From Branchipolynoe longqiensis (lineage: Eukaryota > Annelida > Polychaeta > Phyllodocida > Polynoidae): 64,000 bases of DNA. This document shows, one piece after another, positions 10,601-22,600 of this stretch. Position 1 is the stretch's first letter. Each line of letters opens with the position of its first letter. The DNA lies in NCBI GenBank assembly GCA_030323885.1, contig CM059194.1, positions 1,365,889 to 1,429,888 of the forward strand. The letters are read 5' to 3'. The position numbers were made by a program, and so were the translations under genes. A model generated the notes under the pieces. That model ran no database searches and had not been told where the DNA came from. It saw only the letters and a program-made list of their open reading frames with translations.

Positions 10601-13600
10601 AATGTGGAAGCACACATTTCTTCTTGTCATCATCCTTTCCATGCTGCATTCGAGAAGTCAGACCAGGGGGAGCTGGCCGTACGCGGCCTCTCACAGTTGT
10701 AACAAGTTTTATTACCCTGGTGGATGACCTTGTAGGAGGGCGGAAGCGGGACGTAGCTCAGGCGATAGAGTGTCCATCTGTGAAGGTGTAGGTCATCCTA
10801 TCGATCATGCTCAGTGGACCCATTTGCGGTTTTGGTTATTTTCCATTCCAACCAGTGGTCCACAACTGGTTCATCAAAGGCTGTGGTATGTAATGTCCTG
10901 TCTGTGGGAAAGTGCATATAAAAGACCCATTGCTGCTTATCGGAAAGAGTTGCCTATGTGGTAGTAGCGGGTTTCCTCAAAAGATATATGTCAGAACGAT
11001 CATATGTTTGACGTCCAATAGCTGATGATACGAAAATCAATGCGCTCTAGAGGCATCGTTAAATAAAACAAGCTTTACTTTTTGTAGAAGGGCAGTATCG
11101 TGGAGGGCGTGCAGGCTATGGCGGAGGAGCGCATGCATTGGCTCGACAGGTCCTACCTTCTGGTGCGGGCTGCCCGTCATTATGAAGGGGCAGCCCGCAT
11201 GCTCATCAGGCGCGCAGTGATGTCAGTCACCACGGTAAGTCACCAGGGACACCGATAAAAAAACCAGCATGGTCTGTACGGGGCCTGGAAAGTCTTGACA
11301 ATTCTTGAACTTCATTTGCCCCATTTCAAGACCTTGAAAAGCCTTGAATTTATTTAACCTATTTTGGGTAGTTAGTCTTGAAAAGCCTTGAATTCCATTA
11401 AACTGTCCCCACAGATCTAAATTACTCCGAAATCGCCAATTGCCATTGTTGTTTTTTCCTGAAATCCATTTAAAAATAGTCTTTAATTCGTATCAAAAAC
11501 AGCCTTGAAAAGCCTTAAAATCCATATCTTCACAGGTGTACGGACCGTGAACCAGGGCACGTGATTTCAACTTTGCTTCCTTACGTGAATAGGCGCTATT
11601 AATGTACATCTCACAGCTGCATAGTTCGATGGAAGTGTAGTAGTGCATACACGAGCCTCACGACGCTGTGGCGGCAGGGACTACGCTGACTACTGTTGTC
11701 CGTCTATGATGACGGGTGACAAAAAGCTACCCGAAGGGGTGTGCCCTCTACTGCGACTGGTTAGCGTGCATCCCCCATCATGAGAGGTTACCTGCGACCC
11801 AGTTGGTCAGGGGGCGGGTCACTTGGTTCTGTGATGCTGTGGTGGGCAGAGTAAAGGAATTAAACTGCGAAGCATATGTTTCTCTCCTTGTCTTCACTTT
11901 GCATTGCGTCAGCTTGCAGACCAGGGAGGAATCGGCCGAAGGCGGGCTAGCACAAAAGGGTAAAATTGTCAAAACCAAAGCATGTATGTAATCGGATACA
12001 TTAAAGGGCCAAAAAGTGGGATATTCACCCTATTCACACGCGACCTAATTAGGCATCAGAACGAGGCTGAGTAAGCGTCGGTATTGGAAATGGCCATAAG
12101 ACACTACTGTGTGCCGATGTGTATGAACTACTACATAAATTAAAGGAGTAAAATTTGAAGATATTAACTTTTGAAACTATCATAATCATTTTTGCTTACC
12201 TTTTTACTAATTATTGGTCAATTTTCATGAAGATTGAGTGATGATCAGATGCATTTCAGTAGGCAATGTCAACAAAGTCACTCACCTTGGCTGCCAATCT
12301 TTTCTTAAATTCAAAATTGCATAACTTTCTTAATATAGATATATTTAAAAAATATATTTTAACCGTTTTAAAGCTTTTATTAATCTGTAATTACTAAGAC
12401 TAGTTGTTTAACTGTGTTGCACAGATAACTACACTGACAGTGGTGCATTACATGATAACACCATAACTATGCAAACTTGAAGTTGACAGTCACATTGTTG
12501 TTAAAGAATGGGAAAAATCACAATGCAAGGGTCACCCAATCTTTGTGAAAATTGGCCAATAGATAGAAAACAGGTATGCAAAGATGAATATCTTACTTTA
12601 AAAAATAAATACCCTCAAATTTGAGTGATTTCGAGAGGTTTTGGTCGACAAATAAGTATTCACATCACTTTACATACAGCAGCGCCTCGCAGACGCGTAA
12701 GTGCCCTCGGTCTGGTTTCAACATGGCCGCGGCATGAATAGGGTGAATTGTGTGCACTGAGCCTATCTTAATATATGTGTTCTTAGATGTTGCTAGGATG
12801 TTAGACCCTGTCAAAGAAACAACCATATCAATCTTCAGCTTTAGCCCATAGTCTAAACGATACCGGACGCGATGGCCGAATCGGTAGAGCGCAGGCCTCT
12901 CGTGCGGAAGGTCGGGAGTTCAATTCCCGGTCCAGTCAAAACAATGACTTACAAAACTGGTACTTGTCACCTCCTAGCTTGGGGCTCGGCATTATTAGGA
13001 TAAGGTAAGGACCGGTTGGCTCAGTGTCAGGATAATGTGACTGAGTGGGGATATAAGGTCATGGTGCTGGTAGCCTGGTCTCCCAGTTGGGCAGCACTAT
13101 ACAGTTGCCATGAATGCACACTGTCACAAGTCGGTAGCCATCCTGATAATTGTGACCTTAGATGTTGCCAGAATGTAAAACTCCATCAACCAACAACCAT
13201 ATTCAAAGCGTGTTCGGAGTGCGAAAGCAGTTTAAAAGTAACATTAGTTGGTTGGTTGCTGGAGTTTTACCTCCTGGCAAAATCTAAGGTCATATCAGGA
13301 CAGCTACTGACCTGTGATAGTGCGTACTCATGGTGACATTATAGTGCTGCCCCACTGGGAGACCAGGCTGCCAGCACCTTGACCTGATATCACATTCAGT
13401 CACATTATCTTTACACTGAGCCAACCAGTCCTTGCCATATCCTAATAATGCCAAGCGCCTGGTTAGGAAGCGACAAGTATCAATTTTATAAGTCTTTGGT
13501 TTGACTCGACCAGGTTTGAAACCCGTAGAGTCGAATCCCACGATCTACAAAAACGTGAGACGGACGCTCAACTCATTTGGCCATTCCGTCTGATCAAGTG

Positions 13601-16600
13601 CGAAAGTACTTCGACATTAAAAGTAATGCGTGTCCAATGATGTTCCATTGCAGTTCATGGGGACGGAGTGTGACTCGCGGCCGGCGCTCGGGGAGTGGAT
13701 CGTGGTGGAGTGTCCGGTGAGGGCTGACCTGGCTGGGGGCTGGTCCGACACTCCCCCCATCACCTACGAACATGGAGGCGCCGTCTGCAACGTGGCACTC
13801 ACCGTCGACGGCCGGGTACGCGTTTACTATTCTCTATGTACTTTAGTAAAACCTCTCTAACCGACCACCTTCACAGATCGACCAGTCCCCTATATCGATC
13901 GCTTTATTTGAGTCCCAAACGATCGCCCACACAATGCCATTGTAACCATAAACAAACTCCCCAAAACCGACCACCTCCTTAATTGAACCATTTAAAGTCG
14001 GTCCCATGGTCGGTCGATTAACAGGTTTTACTGTAGTCTGGGGCTGACCTCTCGGGCAAGGGGCCACATAGACAGGTGGGTGTGGATGGGGTGATTGCAT
14101 CAGGGTGCCTAGGTAGTGTAATGGTTAGCATGCTAGCCCCGAAATGACAAGAAGTGTGCGTTCGAAATCTGCGCTAGGCGCAATATTTCCCATTTTCATC
14201 AGCGATATCCCGCCCACAACAATGGTTGTCGTGACCTGGATCCTGTACAAACTATGCACTGGCTGGATAGTTGTTAAATCTACCCTGTGTGTATATGTGT
14301 GTATGTTGGCGAGCCAACATCAGTAATTTGCACACGAGGAGTCCGACATGCCCCATTGCACAATACCACATGACATGCCCTGCCACGCTTGACCGCACAT
14401 GTCACCCCCCACTCACTACACTCACCTCCCTCACCCCACTCACGTGCTTTGCACATGCCCCCCCAAGTCTCACCCATATATAAACCCTCCACTTTTACAC
14501 CTCCTCGCCACTCCTCTCAGTCAGCCTCATTTCAACACTACACTGCGCTGCAATACACTACACTACACTACGCCTGACGACTGAACCTTCCCGGTCCCGC
14601 CCCTCTTTCTCGGCGGTCTGTCTACCTGCTGGCCGATCTCTCTTTGACTGCTAACGACTGGACGTTCCCGCCCGCCCCGTCTCTCTCGCCAGTCTGTCTA
14701 CTTGCTGGCTGGTCTCTGCTACTCTGCTAACGACAGGACGTTCCTGGATCCTGCCCCGTCTCTGTCAGCGGTCTATCTACCTGCTGGTCGGTCTCTGGTA
14801 CTCTGCTAACGACTGGATGTTCCCGGCTCCCGCCCCGTCTGTCGGCAGTCTGTCTACCTACTGGTCAGTCTCTGCTACTCAGCTAACGACTGGATGTTCC
14901 CGGCTCCTGCCCCGTCTGTCGGCAGTCTGTCTACCTGCTGGTCGGTCTGTGCTACTCTGGTAACGACTGGACGTTCCCGGCTCCTGCCCCGTCCCGCCGG
15001 CGGTCTGTCTACTTGCTGGCCGGTCTCTGCTACTCTGCTAATGACTGGACGTTCCCGGCTCCTGCCCCGTCTCTGTCAGCGGTCTGTCTACCTGCTGGCC
15101 GATCTCCGCTACACTGCTAAAGACTGGACGTTCCCGGCTCCTACACCGTCTCTCAGCGGTCTGTCTACCTACTGGCCGATCTCTGCTACTCTGCTAATGA
15201 CTGGACCTTCCCGGCTCCTGCCCCGTCCTGCCGGCGGTCTGTCTACCTACTGGCCGGTCTGCTACTCTGCTAACGACTGGACGTTCCCAGCTCCCGCCCT
15301 GTTTTTCAGCGGTCTGTCTACCTGCTGGCCGGTCTCCTCGCCCTTTGCCACCACATTCCCAACACCCACTTGGTCCCTGGTGATGTCCTGTCTACCTGCT
15401 CCTTGGACTCTACAGTCTCTGCACCACGGGTGTCTCTGATAACTTCATTCCCAACCCTCCCTCGCTATGGTCGGGCTTTCCTCCTGCTGTGCACTCTCTG
15501 CTTCCCTGGCCTCTCATAATGACCTTTTTCCTGGTCCGCACCTCGTTTTCTGGTGGATTGTCTACCTACTTCTCACCCTCTCCACTCTCTCTGCTCCACT
15601 ACCATCTCTGACGGTTGTCATTCTCAGCCCCTCCCTGGTTCCTGGCAAGGCTTGCCTCACACCTCCTTTACATTAGTGCATCTTTGCCCACCTGCTCTCT
15701 CCTGATGTCTCAACACTCACAACCTCTACTGTCTCTGTGTTAATTAACCACACTCAAGAAACCCTTTTTAATGTGCACAACCAGTGATGATGTCGCATAG
15801 TCATCCCTACTCATACAGTGGCCTCATTTCACCTTTATACGCTTCCTGTTCTACACCCTCACCTTAGGAAGTTCCTGCAGCACTCCCCTATTTGTTGGGT
15901 TGAGTGCTGCATATTGCTCCCCTTTCCATGTAGCTATGTGTCTTCTCTACATTTTCACATGTTACTAAAACTATTCCCTCCTTGGCTGTTCAGTACCTTT
16001 CTTCACCACTCCAGGTAGATAACTACTAACGCAAGTGTGCACTGTGTTGGAAGCATCCTCTTCCCATAGGATAATTGTTCAACAGCTAGATCCTTATCTC
16101 CCTCTCCAACCTCATTTCAGAGGATCCTGCAGCACGCGTCTCCTTGTTGGGTTGAGTGCTGCATAATCTCTTTTCTTCAGCCAGACTTGCTTATTTTATT
16201 TCAGTTATACATATGCTATCAGTACTACCATTCCTCTTGTTCACCAGCTATCAATTATCATCTCCAGTTATGTAACACCTACCAGCAAATTCTACATTCT
16301 AACGACCCTCATTGTCTGCTCCATCTGAGTAAATTCTAGACACGCTTGTGTTTAACCTGAACCATCTTCTTTGCTCCAGATTCTGACTTCTACCCAGACC
16401 TGCCTACCAAGTTACCGAACACTGATGACCTCCGCGATGTGACCTCATGGTACTCGCCTGTCCTGCAGGTTCCTGATCGTGAAAGCATGACATCATGGCA
16501 ACTACAGCCATTCCCCTGTCCCGCACAAACCGATTCGCCTGTCCCACAGGCAGTTCTGAGCTCGAAGCCAGGCTTCACGCAAACCATGCCCACGGCATAC

Positions 16601-19600
16601 TGAAAGCAGTCAACCTGCCTGTCTTCAGGCACTAACTTATTTTGTTTAATTTGTTTTGTCAAATTGATACAATAAATCTTCTTCACTACCCTTGACTCTG
16701 AGTATTGCAAATTGTAAGTGCACGACTTACAATTCCAGCGGTAACGGGGTAATACCCTGCACTGACCTCTCAGACAAGGAGCCACGTAGACAGGTGGGCA
16801 TGCATCAGGGAGCCTAGGTGGTGTAATGGTTAGCATGCTAGCCCTGGAATGACAAGAGGCGTGGGTATGAAACTTGCTCTAGGCGCAATCTATTCCATTT
16901 TCATCAGCCCCTCCCACGACATACGCAATTTGATAACTCTTCTTGGAAGGTTTTTTTAAAAGCGAAACATGACCAGACACCAACCAGACCAGCATCTTGG
17001 ACTCTCCAGTCTCTGCTCAAGTATTTAAACATTTTTTTAAATTCTTTTGAGTATAATGTTCTGGTTCAAAGTCTGAATGCGGTAGTTGAATATATCATTG
17101 TGACGCGCGGCTCAAATCGCTAAAAGCGCTGGCTTTCCATGCGGGAGGTCATGGGTTTGGATCTCGACCGAGTCAAAGCGATGACTTACAAAATTGATCG
17201 GCATACTTGTCACTATCGAGCCTGGCGTTCGGCATTAATAGGATAGGGCGAGGACTGGTTTACACAGTATCAAGATCGGGTCGTGGTGCTGGGTGGAGGC
17301 CAGCATGGTCATCCAGTGGGGCAGCACTATAAAGTCGCCAATGGACGCAAGCCGGGATCCGTCGCCATATGACCTTAGCTGTTGCCAGGTCATTGTATTC
17401 ACTGTACAATTTACTTGGTATAATAAAGTATTTCTCTTTGTTCACATCTATTCGAAACTCTTATTAGTCTCCGTCTTCAGCGGACAACTCTGCTCCCACA
17501 CAAATGTTGTCCTGTCATCGGAGCAATAATGAAATAAAACTAACATAGTTTGTACTCTGAGAAATTGTCCACTCCTCGCAGGGGTGCACCGTTCTCAGGG
17601 GTCGGTGAAGTTCTTAGTTGGTGAAATTGCTTACAATTAACATCTTTTTGCCATGTATTTCTCATCAGTTCTGTTTGTTTGTTTGTTGTAATTTGCAGAA
17701 ACCAATAGGAGTCAAGGCAAGATTAATTGCTGAGTAAGCTTATCTCCTCTCATCTCTAACTAATAAAAACCAAATGAGAATTAGGCTGCCATATGCAGGG
17801 TTGCCAACCCTTATGGTTTTGGATAGCGTGTACGATATTTGATGTCCCCATCATCACCCATCATTTAGTAATATTATATCAATCTTACAGATTATTGTGT
17901 CCAAAATGCACCACAGAGCACCTAAGATTTAAAAATGCGTCTGGGGGTCGGAGTACCATAAATCCTAATAAACTCTTCAGAAAATTGTTGAAAACTATAC
18001 AATTATTCGATATTTGATAGTAGTTTATCAAAACAATTGTGTAAATTACCTGAACATACCTCCATGGCGGGAAACTTCAGTACTGAATTCCTTTAGTTTG
18101 ATTAATTAAATATTGACCCTCTCACCCACATTCCCCGATAATTTGGAAACTGAAGCGCTAATCACTGACATTGTGGTATCTTCAGGCCGAAGTTAATTCT
18201 GTTTGATTAATTAAATATTTACCCACCCACCCGTCGTCCCAAATATATTGTTGCATAAGCGCTCATCATTGACATTGTGACATGGTCTTGTGGTTGGTAT
18301 CTTCAGGCCCAAGTTAATTCTGCATCTCATCGATAAGGGACATCAGAGCTGCCTGCTGACTCTGACCAAGCTGGAAGACCTCTCCGACTACTGTCAGCCA
18401 CACGCGACAGGTAGCACTCTTTTACCACAGCCTGTCCGGAATACGTAGGGATGATATTTTTCCGTTTTTAAGGGGATTTCCGGGGGTTTTCACAGCCTGG
18501 GGGCATTTTAAAAATATGATGGGGTGTACAGTAGCTGGCCTCTAGGACGGAAATTTGCCGTCGGGATATTAATCTCGGCTTGATTTCCGCTTTTTATTTT
18601 GCCTGAAACCACTATCATTTCTGATACGCTCCGCGTGAGTGTGTATGTGAGTGTGTTGTATGTATGTGTGAATTGAGTGAATGTTTTTTTGATATGTGAG
18701 TGTGAGTGTGCGGATGTTGTGTGTGAATGATTTTGTGGATGTGTTTGAATGTATGTGACTTAAAGCCGCATAGTCCGATGAAAACATCAAATTTTCTAAA
18801 CCAAAGTAATTATCTAAATTTAATTCTACGCATCTAACTTAGATATTGGTGAACTTATTAAACATTTGTTGCCACCTAGAAGGGAACGCCGAGGCAATTG
18901 AATAATTCTGTTTCCGCAGAAGCCTAGGCTGTCAGAGTTTTGGCGTGCTTGCCAAAATTAATGTTGCATGGTTGCACTTCAAATATCTCCAAAGTTAGGC
19001 ATTTAAAATAAAAGTTACTTAAGGTAGATTATAAGTAAGGTAGATTATAACAATCAACCTCATATATTTATCTCAGAAAATGACAGAAACTCAAAACCAT
19101 CGGACTATGCAACTTTAATGTGAATGAATATGGTTGTGAATGTGTGTACGTGTGTTTTAGGAGAGTCTGTATGTGAATGTGTGAATGTGAGTGAGTATGT
19201 GTGAGTGTATGTGTGAATATATATATGTATGTGTGGGTTGGTGTGAGTGAGTGTACTTTTGAGAATGTGTGTGTGTGACTGAGTGAGTGGGTAAAGTACC
19301 CGTCTGACATCAGCCTTGTGAGTGAGTGAGTGTGGCGATACTGTGACTGAGTGGCAGTATTGCATCATGTTGCCCTCTGTGTGAGTTGCAGGTTCGCTGT
19401 TGAAGGCTGCCCTGTGCTGTGCCAGTGTCGTAAAGTACCCGTCTGACGTCAGTCTTGTGAGTGAGTGAGTGTGGCGATACCATAACTGAGTGGCAGTATT
19501 GCATCATGTTGCCCTCTGTGTGCATTGCAGATTCGCTGTTGAAGGCTGCCCTGTGCTGTGCCAGTGTCGTAAAGTACCCGTCTGACGTCAGCCTTGTGAG

Positions 19601-22600
19601 TGAGTGAGTGTGGCGATACTGTGACTGAGTGGCAGTATTGCATCATGTTGCCCTCTGTGCGTTGCAGGTTCGCTGCTGAAGGCTGCCCTGTGCTGTGCCA
19701 GTGTCGTAAAGTACCCGTCTGACGTCAGCCTTGTGAGTGAGTGAGTGTGGCGATAGTGTGACTGAGTGGGAGTATTGCATCATGTTGCCCTCTGTGTGAG
19801 TTGTGCTGGTGCGGTAAGGTACCCGTTTGACGTCATCTTTGTGAGTAAGTGAGTATGGGAATACCATGACTGAGTGGCAGTATTGCATCATGTTGCCCTC
19901 TGTGTGCATTGCAGGCTCGCTGCTGAAGGCTGCCCTGTGCTGTGCCAGTGTCGTAAAGTACCCGTCCGACGTCAGTCTTAAAGACCAGCTGATGAACATT
20001 CTCGGAGGAGGCCTGGAGATGTTCTCCTGGTCCAACATGCCGCACGGATCAGGTGAGTCTCTTTGTTTTGTGCACCGGGACCAGGAGAGACCGGGACAGG
20101 TAAGATTAGATTAGATTAGCCTAGATTAGATTGGATTAGCGTGTTTGAGCTGTATGCTCAGGCCAAGTTGGAGACTCCACCATCAGGGCCCACCACATGT
20201 GGTGAGGATGCTCTGTTCAGTTTTGTCATGTGCAGCAGTGAGTTTGAATCTGCTGCCATTTTTAGCTGGGTGTATCGTGGAATCTGTGGTTCATCTGGTA
20301 TTGTTGTTAACACCATGTCAAGCTGCCTTTTGAATCATTGTACACGGCAGGTGTAAAATATTCCGATGTTTTAAGGCAAGAACTGGTTAGCTCAGTGTCG
20401 GGATAATGTGACTGAGTGGGATATCGGGGTCATGGTGCTGGCAGCCTGATTTCCCAGTGGGGCAGTGAATTCGCCATGAGTGCGCACTGTCGCAAGTCGG
20501 TAGCCGTCCTGATCTGACTTTAGATGTTGCCAGGACGGTGGGGGGTGGGGGGTGGGGGGTGGGGGTGGGTGTGGGGGCGGGGGTGGCATTGAGAAGACGC
20601 GTTCTGTTTGCTTAAAGCTGCACAGTCCGATGAAAGTATCAACTTTTCAAAACCAAAACTCTAACCTAGACTTGATTCTACATATCTAACTTAGATACTG
20701 GTGCGGTTATCAAACATGTCTCCACATAGAAAGAAATACAATAGTCAATGTAATGGAACGTCTTCCTGCAGAAGCCAGTGTTGGCAAGCTTGCCAACATT
20801 AATGTGGCATGTTTGCACTCCAAATATCTCAAAAGTTAGCCATTTAAAAAGAAAAGTTACTTCAAGCTGAAGTAAGGTAGATTATAACGATAAACCTAAT
20901 ATATTTATCTCAGGAAATGACATAACTCAAAACCATTGGACTCTGCACCTTTAATCAGTGAGTTCCTGTGTAACCTGTTGCGTTGCCTTTGCTTCATCCT
21001 CGGGAGCGGGACGTAGCTCAGGCGGTATCGTGTCCACCTGTGAAGGTGAGGGTCATCCTTCCGATCCTGCTCAGTCGACACATTTGCAGTTTGGGCTGTT
21101 TTCCGTTCAAACCAGTGGGCCACAACTGGTTCATCAAAGGCTGCGGTATGTGCTGTCCTGTCTGTGGGAAAGTGCATATAAAAGACCCCTTGCTGTTTAT
21201 CGGAAAGAGTAGAGTATGTGGCAGCAGCGGGTTTCCTCCAAATAAATATGTCAGAATGATATGTTTGACGTCCAATAGCCGATGATATTTTGTTGTTGTT
21301 GTTGTTGTTGTAAATATAGTTTATTCATTGAATAAAGTCTTTTGTCAGCGCCGTGGCACTGGTCTTCCAGCCATGTGACAATACAGTTATTTACAATATA
21401 TGCAGCTAGCCCAAATCAGCTGAAATAACAATATCAAACATTCAAAGACTTACATATGGTATAGTTTGACAATTCACATACAAAAATAGCAGTTATATGT
21501 TGTATTCCTACACACTTGATACATACATGTGTATTGATTAGACCTTTACATTACGGAGTGGTTAGGTGCATAGTTTCCCTTCATAGGTTTGTATGCCTAC
21601 TATGTTGTGAATTGCAAAACTATCATGTTGTTGGAGTTACATTTTGAGATGGAGTGAGTGTTAGTAGAATGGTTTGTTTATTCTGTTAGATAGAGTGTGG
21701 TTAGCTTATAGGGTTATGCTTAAAAGGTTAATACCTCAGGTGTGTTTTTTTGACTACATGATGTAGTTTGAGTAAGTAGGTTGTTAGTAATGATGGGATA
21801 AACAATGCTTGGAGGATTGTACGTTTCAGTCATTTAGTAGTCTAGTAGAGACTTTATTAGTGTCTATGTTTATACAAAGACCTTATAATACCAAGACGGC
21901 TCACTCAGCCTGTACTGTGTAATCAAAATGATCAAACCCACCACTTGGTGTGCGCTGGCTGTTCCCCCGGCTAAACAGATGCTATAATATATGCACAAAT
22001 GTATATATGAATGTGAAAGATGTGTGACGATGGCGACGAGGATGTGTGCCTGTTCATAGCAATCCCATATTGATGTGTATTCACGCTTACCCGTCTCATG
22101 CATGATATAACCGTATGTGTTTACATGTGAAACACCAACCAGCAGCTGGGTCGATCAAACCCACCACAAGGTGGCACCGCAAAATTTACATCACATGGGA
22201 GAGATAGGGAGTGAGCCGTCCCAGTACCATATGGCCCCCGGTCTATAGCAATACTACCAGACTGATACACATTTCCGAATTTGCTGGGCAAATAATTTGT
22301 ATGGTGGATAACTTGGTTTGTTGGCAGCAGGCAAAGGAGCGCGTGGGGTGGTGGGAGGGGGTGGGGTGGCCATAGGTGCTTATAATAGATAGCTAATTAA
22401 ATATGGCGACCTCATCACTAGGCCTGTAGAAGGGCCTGATTGGCTTGGTGAATTCTTACCAGGTTCTTGAATTCTGGTTGTGTTTGTGCATGTCTAATTC
22501 TGACTGGGAGTTCATTCCATAATTTGCTGCCTTTGTAGATAGGGGCTCTTGTCAGTCTATTTGTGAGTGGTTTAGGAACTTTGAGGAGTGTAGCATCCCC

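Noticed and set aside
14894..15439. 181-codon open frame rich in Leu/Ser/Pro
   Set aside because: Lies in the ~77-bp minisatellite; repetitive peptide with no domain.
16390..16836. 148-codon - strand open frame
   Set aside because: Overlaps SINE D sequence and unrelated intron DNA; no domain recognised.
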